In this document: piece after piece, positions 1-9,389 of the stretch | Layout of the letters: each line of letters begins with the position of its first letter | Position numbering within the stretch: the first letter of the stretch is position 1 | From: CAXMST01 sp963790085 | GTDB lineage: Bacteria > Actinomycetota > Thermoleophilia > Solirubrobacterales > 70-9 | Direction: 5' to 3' | Length of the DNA stretch: 64,000 nt | NCBI GenBank assembly: GCA_963790085.1 | Contig: CAWBNH010000006.1 | Location: 434,001 to 498,000, forward strand | Notes under the pieces: generated by a model | Told to the model about the DNA's origin: nothing | What the model saw: only the letters and a program-made list of their open reading frames with translations | The model's database searches: none | Program-made: the position numbers and the translations under genes

Positions 1-1480
1 CCGCGCCGACGTCGACCTGGGGAACGAGCGCATCATCGCCCCCGGCGCCGACCACCTTCGAATCCCCGGGAGCTGTCGCCCACCAGACCCCACCCGAGAA
101 GACCGTATCTTCGACCGAGGCGACGCCGAGCTCGATCGGCCGGCCGGGGTCGTCGACCTCGACCAGGGTTCCGCCCTCGCGAGTCGCCACTCGCACGCCA
201 CCGCCACCCGCGGCTACCCCGACCGGAAAGCCGTCCACCTCGACCGGCCCGCCGGCGGCCCCGACCGGGCCGGGCTGGGGGTCCGGGCCGGACGTCGGAG
301 CGGAGTCATCGCCCGATCCAAGCACCAACAGGGCGGCGACGGCGGCCACGGCGAGCCCCGCCGAGGCCGCGATCAGGCCGAGCCGGCGGCCCGACCGCCG
401 GCTCGGGCGAGCTTGCCCGGCGGGGCCGGGCGGGGTCTCGCGGGGGGCGGGATCCGCCGTCGTCGACCCGAGCTCGGTCGCCGCCCCCGTGGCCGATTCC
501 GAGCCCCGATCCGGCTCCGGCTCCCGCTGCGCGCGAGGGGCGGCGGGAGCCTCGGCTGTGTCCGCCGCATCGACCGCCGCGTAGGCCATCGTCGGTGCCG
601 CCGGGCCGACGCCGACGCTGCGTTCGGTCTCGGTCACCTCGCCGCCCTCGAGAGCGGCGGTCGCGGCGCGGGCGAGATCGCCGGCCGAGGGGAAGCGCTG
701 ATCGGCAGCCTTTGCCATCGCTCGGGAGAGGACCGGATCGAACCGGGCCAGCTTCGCGCCCAGCGGCCGTGGCTCATCCTGGAGGTGGGCGTAGATCTTC
801 GCCACCTTCTCCTCACGGTCGCCGAACGGCGCCTGATCGCCGAGCATCTCGTAGAGCACGCAGCCGAGCGCGTAGACGTCGGTGCGGGCGTCGAGACGGT
901 CGCCGCGGATCTGCTCCGGAGCGACGTAGTCGAGCGTGCCGACGAAGGCGCCGGTGCTGGTCAGAGCGCTGACGTCGGTCGCCTGGTCCATGCGCTTCGT
1001 CAGGCCGAAGTCGGTCAGGTAGGCGTGGTCGGGCCCCGCGCGCTCGTCGATCAGGATGTTGCCGGGCTTGATGTCGCGGTGGACCAGTCCGCGGGAGTGG
1101 GCCACGTCGAGTGCCGACGCTACCTGTCGCAGGATCGCGATCGCGTGGTCGGGCTCCAGCGGACCCCGGGCGATCAGGAGCTTCCGCAGGTCGGGGCCTT
1201 CGATCAGGTCCATGGTCACGAACAGCAGCCCCTCTTCCTCCCCCGCGTGGTGGATCGGGACCACGTTCGCGTGCCGCAGGGAGACGGCGATCCGCGATTC
1301 GGACTTGAACCGCTCGCGGAACGACTCGTCGCCCGCCAGATCCGGTGCGATCACCTTCAGCGCGACGAGATGATCGAGCGCGATGTGGGTCGCCCTGTAG
1401 ACCGTGCCCATCCCGCCCCGGCCGGCCACGCCCTCGATTCGATGACCGGCGAAGATTGCCCCTTCGGCGAGATCGGGCAT
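1..1480 (-). CDS. Ser/Thr protein kinase, membrane-anchored, partial at C-terminus
   Basis: Reading from ATG at 1480, about 493 codons stay open to the window edge. The first ~265 residues are a Hanks-type kinase: a glycine loop (GRGGMGTVY), the ATP lysine in VALKVIAP, the catalytic loop HRDIKPGNIL, and DFGLT at the magnesium site. A Pro/Glu-rich linker follows, then one hydrophobic segment near residues 365-390 (LGLIAASAGLAVAAVAALLV). The remaining part has short repeats of the kind seen in beta-propeller sensor domains. This is the usual layout of bacterial PknB-type kinases that phosphorylate cytoplasmic targets in response to something sensed outside. The substrate is unknown. The C-terminus lies outside the window. 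Confidence 0.92.
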   Translation of the reverse strand, partial: MPDLAEGAIFAGHRIEGVAGRGGMGTVYRATHIALDHLVALKVIAPDLAGDESFRERFKSESRIAVSLRHANVVPIHHAGEEEGLLFVTMDLIEGPDLRKLLIARGPLEPDHAIAILRQVASALDVAHSRGLVHRDIKPGNILIDERAGPDHAYLTDFGLTKRMDQATDVSALTSTGAFVGTLDYVAPEQIRGDRLDARTDVYALGCVLYEMLGDQAPFGDREEKVAKIYAHLQDEPRPLGAKLARFDPVLSRAMAKAADQRFPSAGDLARAATAALEGGEVTETERSVGVGPAAPTMAYAAVDAADTAEAPAAPRAQREPEPDRGSESATGAATELGSTTADPAPRETPPGPAGQARPSRRSGRRLGLIAASAGLAVAAVAALLVLGSGDDSAPTSGPDPQPGPVGAAGGPVEVDGFPVGVAAGGGGVRVATREGGTLVEVDDPGRPIELGVASVEDTVFSGGVWWATAPGDSKVVGAGGDDALVPQVDVGA

Positions 1481-1529
1481 GGGCCAGTTATAGATCGCGG
1501 CGCGCCAACACGCGCTCAGCCCCGACGGC

Positions 1530-2603
1530 TCAGACGACTGCCTGCACGCCCGCCAGCGCGGCGAGACGCTCGATCGTGTGCCGGCGCTCGGCCGGGTCGA
1601 AGTGGGCCAGCGAAACGATCAGGCGATCGACGCCGGCCGCCTCGATCGCGCTCAGGCGGTCGGCAACCTGCTCCTCGGTCCCGATCAGCGAGGTGGCAGA
1701 GACGAGCTCCTCGGGAACTGCCGCGTAGGCCTGTTCGCGCTCGCCGTCCAGGTAGAGCGACTGGACGTTGCGGGCCTCCTCCCCGTACCCGAATCGCTCG
1801 CTGAGGTCGACGTAGAAGTTCTTCTCCTTCGAGCCCATCCCGCCGAGGTAGAGCAGCAATGACGCCTGAACGAGATGCCGGGCGCTCTCGAGATTCCCGT
1901 CGATCGCCACCGAGATCGTCGGGCTCACCTCGAGATCCTGCCGCGTCCTGCCCCCCTTCTCGAAGCCGGTCGCGAGGCTCTCCCCCCAGACCTCCTCGAT
2001 CCGGGTCGGGTCGCAGAACGCCGGGATCCATCCCTCGCAGATCTCGGCGGCCAGCTCGACCGACTTGCTGCCGATCGCCCCGACGAAGACCGGGATCCGG
2101 TCGCGCACCGGGTGGAAGTTGAGCTTCAATGCCTTGCCCTGGCCGGTCGCGTCGGCGCTGGTCAGCGGCAGGTCGTAGTGGGGGCCGTGATGCTCGAGCG
2201 GTCCCTGACGGGCGATGATCTCCCGCACGATCTCGATGTACTCGCGAGTCCGACCCCACGGCTTCGGATAGGCGACGCCGTACCAGCCCTCCGAGACCTG
2301 TGGCCCCGACGGCCCGAAGCCGAAGATGAACCGACCGCCGGAGAGCGCATCGATCGTCGCACCCGCCATCGCGGCGGCGGCGGGCGGGCGGGCCGGGACC
2401 TGCATGATCGCCGCACCGAGCTTGATCGTGGTGGTCTGAGATACCAGCGAGGCGAGGACCGAGACGACGTCGGAGCCGTAGGACTCGGCGGCCCATACCG
2501 ACTCGAACCCGGCAGCCTCAGCCGCCTGCACCAGTTCCACCGCCTCCTCGCCCTGAGGGCCGATTCCCCAGTAGCCGAGGTTGATTCCAAGCTTCAGCGC
2601 CAT
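1530..2603 (-). CDS. LLM-class F420-dependent oxidoreductase
   Basis: 357 residues, starting at ATG 2603. The N-terminus (LGINLGYWG), the segment AAEAAGFESVWAAESYGSD and the later GGRFIFGFGPSGPQV are typical of the bacterial luciferase-like TIM barrel, in the branch that uses coenzyme F420 in actinomycetes. Such enzymes transfer hydride between F420H2 and varied organic substrates in the cytoplasm; the substrate cannot be read from sequence. It is transcribed in the same direction as the kinase gene, whose start lies 50 bases beyond its stop, so the two may be cotranscribed. Family assignment is firm. F420 rather than FMN use is inferred from subfamily resemblance. Confidence 0.9.
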   Translation of the reverse strand: MALKLGINLGYWGIGPQGEEAVELVQAAEAAGFESVWAAESYGSDVVSVLASLVSQTTTIKLGAAIMQVPARPPAAAAMAGATIDALSGGRFIFGFGPSGPQVSEGWYGVAYPKPWGRTREYIEIVREIIARQGPLEHHGPHYDLPLTSADATGQGKALKLNFHPVRDRIPVFVGAIGSKSVELAAEICEGWIPAFCDPTRIEEVWGESLATGFEKGGRTRQDLEVSPTISVAIDGNLESARHLVQASLLLYLGGMGSKEKNFYVDLSERFGYGEEARNVQSLYLDGEREQAYAAVPEELVSATSLIGTEEQVADRLSAIEAAGVDRLIVSLAHFDPAERRHTIERLAALAGVQAVV

Positions 2604-2677
2604 GACGGAACCCTACCTTCCGACCGGGGAGGCAGGCCAACAGCCCCACCGGGTGTTCGCCCTCGGTCGCTTTCTGT

Positions 2678-5182
2678 ATGAATGGCAGGATGCCCGCGGC
2701 AATGGCCGACACCGCCCCGCTCGGGCTGAGCTCCTCGGAGGCAGCCCGCCGTCTGTCCGAGCTGGGTCCGCCGGCGGACACCTCCTCGCGCTCGACGCGC
2801 TCGATCATCTACGCGAACGTCTTCACGCTGTTCAACGCGATCGTGCTGGTCTTCTTCATTCTCGTGATCAGCCAGGGGCTGTTCGCCGACGCGCTGTTCG
2901 GACTGATCGCGATCGTCAACTCCGCGATCGGCATCCGCCAGGAGCTGCGTGCGAAGGAGGTGCTCGACAGCCTTGCGCTGCTCGTCGCTCCTCGCGCGAG
3001 CGTGATCCGCGACGGCGAGCAGGTCGAGCTTCTCGGCGAGGAGGTCGTGCCCGGCGACACGATCAGGATCGTGCCCGGCGACCAACTCGTCGCCGACGGC
3101 CGGGTCACCTCCTCCCGCGGCATGACGATCGACGAGTCGCTGCTGACCGGGGAGGCGGACGGCATCCGCAAGGACCACGGGGACCAGCTGCTGTCGGGCT
3201 CGTTCTGCGTCTCCGGCTCCGGCTACTTCGAGGTCGAGGCGGTGCGCGAGGAGAGCTATGCGGAGCAGATCGCGGGCCAGGCGAAGGAGTTCCGCCACCC
3301 ACCGTCGCCGCTTCAGACCGAGGTCAACAGCGTGCTCTGGGCGACCGCCGTGCTGCTCGTCCCGATGGCGATCATCATGCTGATCGGCCTCAGCGTCCGC
3401 AGCGTCGACTTCACCGAGGCCGCCCAGCAGGCGACGGCCGGGCTGATCACGCTCGTCCCCGAAGGCCTGGTGCTGCTGATGAGCGTCACGCTTGCGGTCG
3501 CAGCGATGCGCCTCGCGCGCCAGAACACGCTCGTCCAGCAGATGGCGGCAACCGAGGCCCTGGCCGCGGTGGACACGGTCTGCGTCGACAAGACCGGCAC
3601 CCTCACGGACGGGACCCTGAAGCTGATCGACGTCGCGACTCCCGACGGCGCCGAGGCCGATGTCCGGCGGCAGCTGAGCAGCTTCGCGGCATCGGCCGGC
3701 GAGCGCAACCGGACGCTCGAGACGATCGCGGAGGCGTTCCCCGGTGAGCCGCTGAGCGTCGTCAGCGAGGTGCCGTTCTCCTCGAAGTGGAAGTGGAGCG
3801 GGCTCAACCTGAACGGTGACGCCGGGCCGCGCAGCTACGTGATCGGAGCGCCCGACGTGCTGATCGGGGCCGGAGCGCTGGAGCTGCCGCCGAAGCTCGC
3901 CCAGGTGCTGAGCGAGCAGACCGCCGGCGGCCGGCGGGTGATCGCCTTTGGCGAGGCCACGGGCGGCCTGCCCGACGACCCGGCGAGCTCACCGCCGCCG
4001 CGGCTCGAGGCACGGGCACTGGTGGTGCTCGAGGAGACGATGCGACCCGACGCCGAGGCGACGATCGAGTTCATGCGCGAGCAGGAGGTCGACCTCAAGG
4101 TGATCTCGGGCGACGCCCGCGAGACGGTTACCGCGGTCGCGAAAGCGCTCGGGCTGCCCGGCGATGCCGGCGTGATCGAGGGCCCGGCGCTGCCTGACGA
4201 TCCGGAGCGCCTGGCCGAGGCGGCGGGCGCGAACACGGTCTTTTGCCGGATCACGCCCGATCAGAAGAAGGCGCTGGTCGGCGCCCTGTCCGAATCGGGG
4301 CGGTTCACGGCGATGATCGGCGACGGCGTCAACGACGTGCCGGCGTTGAAGCAGGCGCGACTGGCGGTGGCGATGGGCTCGGGCAGCCAGATCACGAAGG
4401 GGATCGCCGACATCGTCCTGCTGCGGGACGAGTTCTCGATGCTGCCGCGCGCGGTCGCCGAGGGCCGGCGGATCGCGCGCAACATCCACCGGCTCGGCCG
4501 GCTCTACATGACCAAGACCTTCTACGCCGCCTTCCTGATCCTCGCCGCCGCGCTGTTCGGCTTCCCGTTTCCCTTCCTCCCGCGGCAGCTGACGATCGCG
4601 GCGACGTTGACGATCGGCATCCCCTCGTTCGTGCTCGCCCTGGCCCCGAGCGAGGGGCCGCTTTACCGGGGCAGGCTGCTGCGGGCGCTGACCGCCTTCT
4701 CGCTACCGGCGGGAATCGGGATCGGGGTCGGCTCGCTGCTCTCCTTCTTCCTCGTCGATGCGATCTTCGGCGGCAGCCTGAACGAGGGCCGGACCGCGGC
4801 GACGACGACGCTGATCATCCTCGGGCTGGCGTTCATCCTGCTGCTCGAGCGCGGGCCCGGACGCGAGCACATCGCGATCCAGAGCTACATGCTGGCGATG
4901 GTCTCCGGGCTCGGCGCGCTCTACGCGCTGGCCCTGGCGGCGGCCCCGGTCCGCGACTTCTTCGAGCTCGCCCTGCTCTCCGCCGGTCAGTGGTTCCTGG
5001 CGCTGCTCTCGGTGGCGATCGGGCTGATCACGGCGAGCCTTCTGTGGCGGCTGCCCGTGATTCAGCACCTCGAGGAGCCGGAACCGGATCGGCCTGAGGC
5101 CCCGGACGGGACGACGATGCCCGGCCCGACGCACCGGCTCGCCAGAAGGGTCAGCGAGTACGCCGGGCGGTGGGGCGGTTGA
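2678..5182 (+). CDS. ctpE: CtpE-like P-type cation-transporting ATPase
   Basis: 834 residues. Core P-type motifs are present: TGE in DESLLTGEAD (~155), the phosphorylated Asp in DKTGTLTDG (~304), and the hinge motif GDGVNDVPALK (~548). The membrane motif PEGLVLLMS, in place of the PEGL-PA of classical calcium pumps, is characteristic of the mycobacterial CtpE group, which is reported to import calcium. There is no N-terminal heavy-metal domain. Hydrophobic helices lie before the actuator domain, around PEGL and in the C-terminal third. ATG codons at 2690 and 2702 are alternative starts. The stop overlaps the start of the pyruvate kinase gene, implying cotranscription. The calcium specificity is an inference. 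Confidence 0.88.
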   Translation: MNGRMPAAMADTAPLGLSSSEAARRLSELGPPADTSSRSTRSIIYANVFTLFNAIVLVFFILVISQGLFADALFGLIAIVNSAIGIRQELRAKEVLDSLALLVAPRASVIRDGEQVELLGEEVVPGDTIRIVPGDQLVADGRVTSSRGMTIDESLLTGEADGIRKDHGDQLLSGSFCVSGSGYFEVEAVREESYAEQIAGQAKEFRHPPSPLQTEVNSVLWATAVLLVPMAIIMLIGLSVRSVDFTEAAQQATAGLITLVPEGLVLLMSVTLAVAAMRLARQNTLVQQMAATEALAAVDTVCVDKTGTLTDGTLKLIDVATPDGAEADVRRQLSSFAASAGERNRTLETIAEAFPGEPLSVVSEVPFSSKWKWSGLNLNGDAGPRSYVIGAPDVLIGAGALELPPKLAQVLSEQTAGGRRVIAFGEATGGLPDDPASSPPPRLEARALVVLEETMRPDAEATIEFMREQEVDLKVISGDARETVTAVAKALGLPGDAGVIEGPALPDDPERLAEAAGANTVFCRITPDQKKALVGALSESGRFTAMIGDGVNDVPALKQARLAVAMGSGSQITKGIADIVLLRDEFSMLPRAVAEGRRIARNIHRLGRLYMTKTFYAAFLILAAALFGFPFPFLPRQLTIAATLTIGIPSFVLALAPSEGPLYRGRLLRALTAFSLPAGIGIGVGSLLSFFLVDAIFGGSLNEGRTAATTTLIILGLAFILLLERGPGREHIAIQSYMLAMVSGLGALYALALAAAPVRDFFELALLSAGQWFLALLSVAIGLITASLLWRLPVIQHLEEPEPDRPEAPDGTTMPGPTHRLARRVSEYAGRWGG

Positions 5183-6609
5183 GCGAACCGAGGGCCCAGC
5201 GCCGGACCAAGATCGTCGCCACGATCGGGCCCGCCTCGCGGGACGAGCCGGTGCTGGTCGAGATGATCGAGGCCGGCGCCGATGTCTTCCGGCTCAACTT
5301 CTCGCACGGGAGCCCGATCGAGCACGCCGAGACGATCGAGCGGATTCGCTCCGCCAGCGAGAGAACCGGCAAGTGGGTCGGCGTGCTCGGGGATCTGCCC
5401 GGGCCGAAGCTGCGACTGGACGAAGTCGAGGAGGGGATGGTCCGGGTCCACCCGGGCAGCATGCTGACGCTGACGACGATCGAGTGCCTCGGGACCCCAG
5501 AGCTGTTGCCGGTCTCGTTCGAGGGCCTGCCCGACGCCGTCAAGGTCGGCGATCCGATCTTCCTCGCCGACGGCCGCGTTCGCCTGCGCGCGAAGGAGGT
5601 GCGGGAGGCAGACGTGGTCTGCGAGGTCGAGACGGGCGGCTCGGTCTGCTCGCACCAGGGCGTCAATCTGCCCGGTGCGATCGCCGGGATGCCGTCGGCC
5701 GGTCCGAGCGACCTCGACTGGATCGAGTTCGCGGTCGAGCGGGGCGTCGATCTGCTCGCGGTCTCGTTCGTGCGCAGCGCCGACGACCTGCGCCCGATCA
5801 ATGACCGCATCCGCGAGCGCGGCGTCGACATCCCGCTGATCGCCAAGATCGAGAAGCCGCAGGCCCTCGACAGCGCGACGGCGATCATCGACGAGGCGAC
5901 GAGCGGAATCATGGTCGCCCGCGGCGATCTCGGGATCGAGCTACCGATCGAATCGATGCCCTCGACTCAAAAGCGCCTGATCGCGCTGGCTGGAAGCCGT
6001 TCGAAGCCGGTGATCACGGCGACCGAGATGCTCGCCTCGATGGTGCACAGCGATCGCCCGACGCGGGCCGAGGTGACCGACGTCGCAAACGCGATCTACG
6101 ACGGGACCGACGCGGTGATGCTCTCGGAGGAGACGGCCGTCGGCGAGTACCCGCTCGAGGCGGTCCGGATGATGAACCGGGTCGCGATCGAGACCGAGCG
6201 CGACCTGCCGTACGAGTCATGGCTCGGCAATCGGGTTGACGCCGCCGCGGACGACATCGCCGCCTCGGTCGCCCAGGGTGCCGTCGCCTCCACCTATCGC
6301 CTCGGCCTGGCGGCGATCATGGTCCCGACGAACAGCGGACGCACCGCGCGGCTGGTCTCGGCCCTGCGGCCGCGGGTACCCGTCGTCGCGATCTCGCCCC
6401 GCAAGGAAACGGTCCGGCGCCTCAACCTGCTGTTCGGCGTCAGCTCGGTCTTCCACGAGGACTGGGAGGACCTGCGCGAACTGCTCGACGACTCGGCGGC
6501 CATCGCGCGCGCGGTGGGGGTGGCGGCCCCCGGGGATCTGATCGCCGTCGTCGCCGGGCTGCCCGAGCAGCAGCTCGGGACGAACCTGTTCGAGATTCAC
6601 CGGGTCTAG
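5170..6609 (+). CDS. pyk: Pyruvate kinase
   Basis: 479 residues, normal length for the family. It converts phosphoenolpyruvate and ADP to pyruvate and ATP, the last step of glycolysis. Recognisable elements are RTKIVATIGPAS at the N-terminus, FRLNFSHGS, the active-site segment IAKIEKPQALD with its lysine, the metal-binding MVARGDLGIELP, and SEETAVGEYP; the C-terminal regulatory domain is present. The GTG start at 5170 overlaps the ATPase gene by 13 bases. A TTG at 5179 would give a TTGA overlap and is equally possible. The overlap suggests translational coupling to the upstream pump gene. Confidence 0.96.
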   Translation: MGRLSEPRAQRRTKIVATIGPASRDEPVLVEMIEAGADVFRLNFSHGSPIEHAETIERIRSASERTGKWVGVLGDLPGPKLRLDEVEEGMVRVHPGSMLTLTTIECLGTPELLPVSFEGLPDAVKVGDPIFLADGRVRLRAKEVREADVVCEVETGGSVCSHQGVNLPGAIAGMPSAGPSDLDWIEFAVERGVDLLAVSFVRSADDLRPINDRIRERGVDIPLIAKIEKPQALDSATAIIDEATSGIMVARGDLGIELPIESMPSTQKRLIALAGSRSKPVITATEMLASMVHSDRPTRAEVTDVANAIYDGTDAVMLSEETAVGEYPLEAVRMMNRVAIETERDLPYESWLGNRVDAAADDIAASVAQGAVASTYRLGLAAIMVPTNSGRTARLVSALRPRVPVVAISPRKETVRRLNLLFGVSSVFHEDWEDLRELLDDSAAIARAVGVAAPGDLIAVVAGLPEQQLGTNLFEIHRV

Positions 6610-6617
6610 CTACCGGC

Positions 6618-7220
6618 TCAGGCGCAGGGTAGGGCCGCTAAGCGCCCGATCCATCGATCCAGCGCGGGGTGAGTGCCCCGCGAGAGCTCGGCGTGCAGAA
6701 TCGCGTGGAAGCGCTCGTCGTCGTCGGGGTCCGGTGCGCGTGCGGCGTAGCGCAGAAACGGGTAGGCGCAGACGTCGGCAATCGTAACCCGACCGCCGAG
6801 CAGGAACGGCTGGGCTGCGAGACGGCGCTCGAAGCGCTCGGTCCAGGCCTGCATCCGGGCCGAGAGCGCCACCGCATCCGCCGGTGGGACGTCGGCGTCG
6901 AGGGCGTTCGGCGGCCCCTTCCAGACCTCGTTGAACCACTCGACGAAGGTCTCAGCAGCGGCGCGTTCCGCCGGCTCAGGGGGCCAGAGGGGCGGATCGG
7001 GCACCAGCGCCTCGAGACGCTCCAGGATCCGCATCGAGTCGCCGACCACCTCGGCACCGAACTCGGCGACGGGCACCAGCGGGCCGCCGCTGAGCGCGAG
7101 CACCGCGGCGCGGTCATCGGGATCGTGATCCACCCACTCGACCTCGACCCCCTTGATCCCGCAGCCCAGGGCGACCCGCTCGACGTTGGTCGAGAACGGA
7201 ATGCGGTGCACACGGATCAC
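6618..7220 (-). CDS. Glutathione S-transferase-like protein
   Basis: About 200 residues from a GTG at 7220; the frame extends to a TTG at 7256, but the thioredoxin-like fold begins at VIRVHRIPFSTNVERVALG, so the shorter start is favoured. The N-terminal part looks like a GST thioredoxin fold (PLVPVAEFGAEVVGDSMRIL contains the cis-Pro and the Ser of the glutathione site), followed by an all-helical C-terminal domain. Actinomycetes mostly lack glutathione, so the real thiol or substrate may differ. It converges on pyruvate kinase with 8 bases between stops. Confidence 0.8.
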   Translation of the reverse strand: MIRVHRIPFSTNVERVALGCGIKGVEVEWVDHDPDDRAAVLALSGGPLVPVAEFGAEVVGDSMRILERLEALVPDPPLWPPEPAERAAAETFVEWFNEVWKGPPNALDADVPPADAVALSARMQAWTERFERRLAAQPFLLGGRVTIADVCAYPFLRYAARAPDPDDDERFHAILHAELSRGTHPALDRWIGRLAALPCA

Positions 7221-7278
7221 ACAGCTAAGCGTGACGGCGCCGGCCACGGCCCGCAATCGGAATCGCTTGCCGGGGCCA

Positions 7279-8370
7279 TCAGCCGCCCTGATCGGCCGCG
7301 CCCACTGCGTAGCCGGTGATCCGCTCGTCGCGCTCGGTCATGTCTCGATCGAGCCCCGGGGCCGCATCGGTGGCGAGGCCGGCCCCGCCCGGCGCCGCCC
7401 GACGGGCGGTGATCGCCCGGAACGAGCCGATCGGATGCTCCGAGTGCACGCCGTCGAAGCCTGCGGTCCACAGAGCTGTTTCCAGCTGCTCCGATCCGAG
7501 CACGCCCCCACCCCAGATCCGGGCCCGGAAGCGGCGCGCCGCGGCCACCATAGGCTGGTCTTCCGGCAGCTCGCTGGTCAACATGACCAGCCACCCTCCC
7601 GGCCGCAGGGCGGCATGGATTCGCGGCAACCCGGCGAGCAGCGACCGTGCCGGGAGAAAGGGCTGCGGCACGAACGCGAGGTCGTAGGCATCGAGCTCGG
7701 CGAGCATCTCGACCGACTCGTCTCGGAACGCAATCCGCTGATTGAGACCGGCGCCGGCAACCCGTGAGCGACCGAGCTCGCGGGCAGTCCGATGAGGCTC
7801 CAGCCCGACGGCCTCGGCCCGGGGCCAGAGCCGGCAGAGCTCGATCGAGACAACGCCGACACCGGCGCCGACGTCGAGGATCCGAGCTCCCGGTCGCTGC
7901 ATCCTCGCCCCGAGCCCATCGAGCCCCGGAAGCAGCGCCTCGATCAGCAGGCTCGTCGAGCCGCCCGTCTCACCCTGGGCGGCGAGCGCCACCGGGTCCT
8001 CCAGGCGCCAGCCGCTGAGCGGCTCGCCCTCGCGCGCGCGACGCAGCAGGCTCCTGGTCTGCAGATGGTCGCCACGGATCTCCGCCTGCAGGACCTTCGC
8101 CACCGGCGGTGAGAGCAGGGTCTGAAAGGAGGGCGCCGGAATCAGGCTGCCGTCGCTGCGGCTGACCGCCCCGATCGCGATCAGGGCATCGATGATGTCG
8201 GCGCAGAGCTCCGGATCGACGTCGCAACGCTCGGCGACCGCGGATTCCGCGACCGGCTCGGCGAGTTGCTCGAGCATGCCCAACTCGAGCGCGGTCGCCA
8301 GCGCCGCATAGGTCCAGGCCGAGCAGCTGAGCTGCTCGAGCGCCTCGGTGAAGTCGATCGGTCCGGGCAT
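7279..8370 (-). CDS. SAM-dependent methyltransferase with winged-helix N-terminus
   Basis: 363 residues from ATG 8370. The first ~100 residues (LGMLEQLAEPVAESAVAERC) resemble the helix-turn-helix dimerisation domain of small-molecule O-methyltransferases. The SAM-binding motif I is ILDVGAGVGVVSIEL near residue 165, followed by the acidic strand AVGLEPH and the post-motif segment ALRPGGWLVML. This is a class I methyltransferase acting on a small molecule that cannot be named. The C-terminal ~35 residues are Ala/Gly/Asp-rich and probably disordered. It lies 22 bases from the GST-like frame on the same strand. Confidence 0.87.
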   Translation of the reverse strand: MPGPIDFTEALEQLSCSAWTYAALATALELGMLEQLAEPVAESAVAERCDVDPELCADIIDALIAIGAVSRSDGSLIPAPSFQTLLSPPVAKVLQAEIRGDHLQTRSLLRRAREGEPLSGWRLEDPVALAAQGETGGSTSLLIEALLPGLDGLGARMQRPGARILDVGAGVGVVSIELCRLWPRAEAVGLEPHRTARELGRSRVAGAGLNQRIAFRDESVEMLAELDAYDLAFVPQPFLPARSLLAGLPRIHAALRPGGWLVMLTSELPEDQPMVAAARRFRARIWGGGVLGSEQLETALWTAGFDGVHSEHPIGSFRAITARRAAPGGAGLATDAAPGLDRDMTERDERITGYAVGAADQGG

Positions 8371-8394
8371 CCGCGGGTATCTAATACCGAAACG

Positions 8395-9318
8395 TTAAGG
8401 GTCGCGAAACAGCCCGAGATCCCCGAACGGCTGATCGCGCTCGCGAACCGCCTGCTTGAAGCCCGCCTCGGCCGCGCGCTGCTGGAACGCGAAGCCCTCC
8501 GGCGTGTGCCGCGCGATCCCGTCGAAGAAGACGCTGATCGTCTGCGTCGCCTGGAGACCCTGCGCGTAGAGCGCCTGGTTGATCGCGAGCTTGTGCATCA
8601 CCAGCTGGTTGATCGGCAGGCGGGCGACACGCTCGAGCAGCGCCTCGAACCGCTGGTCGAGCCGCTCGGCCTCGACGGCCTCGCTGACCAGCCCCCACTC
8701 CGCCGCCGTGGCCCCGCTGATCGAGTCGCCGGTGAGCAGCAGGCGCCGTGCGCGCTCGAGCCCGATCCGGTGCGCCCAGAGCATCGACGTCGGCACTCCC
8801 CACACCCGGGCGGGCGGATACCCGATCTTCGCCCGGTCCTCGGCCACGATCAGGTCGGAGCAGAGCGCCATGTCGGTGCCGCCGGCCACGCAGTAGCCGT
8901 GGACCTTGCAGATCACCGGCTTCTCCGAGTGGAACAGCGACATGAATCCACGCAGGTTTCTCGACATCATCTGGAAGTCGGTGACCGGATCCCAGGTCCC
9001 CTCCGGATCGTGGTTCGCGGCGACGACGGCGGGGTCGGTCGGCGAGCCCTGCGGCGCCGGCGGCGCCCCGGCTGCGCCCTCGGCCTCGCTCCCGATCCGC
9101 TCGGCCGACGCGACCAGGTCGTAGCCGCCGCAGAAGCCGGAGCCCGCTCCCGAGAGCGCGATCACGTGGATCGCCGGGTCGAGGTTGGCGCGCTCGACGC
9201 AGGCCGCGAGCTCGCCCGGCATCTCGAGCGTGATCCCGTTGCCCCGCGCCGGTCGGTCGAGGATGATCCTCGCGACACGTCCCTCGGTCGCGTAGCGCAT
9301 CGTCTGCAGCTCGCTCAC
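8395..9318 (-). CDS. Enoyl-CoA hydratase/isomerase (crotonase) family protein
   Basis: About 307 residues from a GTG at 9318 (SELQTMRYATEGRVARIILDRP); the frame also opens at a GTG at 9357, which would leave only 32 bases to the divergent polymerase gene, so I prefer the inner start. Crotonase features are the early ILDRPARGNGI, the oxyanion-hole segment ALSGAGSGFCGGYDL and the second oxyanion region VHGYCVAGGTDMALCSD. Members hydrate or isomerise acyl-CoA thioesters, mostly in fatty-acid oxidation. An Ala/Pro-rich insert follows the first motif. The exact reaction is unknown. Confidence 0.88.
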   Translation of the reverse strand: MSELQTMRYATEGRVARIILDRPARGNGITLEMPGELAACVERANLDPAIHVIALSGAGSGFCGGYDLVASAERIGSEAEGAAGAPPAPQGSPTDPAVVAANHDPEGTWDPVTDFQMMSRNLRGFMSLFHSEKPVICKVHGYCVAGGTDMALCSDLIVAEDRAKIGYPPARVWGVPTSMLWAHRIGLERARRLLLTGDSISGATAAEWGLVSEAVEAERLDQRFEALLERVARLPINQLVMHKLAINQALYAQGLQATQTISVFFDGIARHTPEGFAFQQRAAEAGFKQAVRERDQPFGDLGLFRDP

Positions 9319-9389
9319 GATGCGAATCTCACGCCACGGGTCGGACGGCTTCGCCACCGGGGGCCAGGCCTTACGCTTGCGCGGCCACG

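Noticed and set aside
413..1804. Plus-strand 463-codon frame at the left edge
   Set aside because: Antisense to the kinase and LLM oxidoreductase genes, whose motifs are unmistakable.
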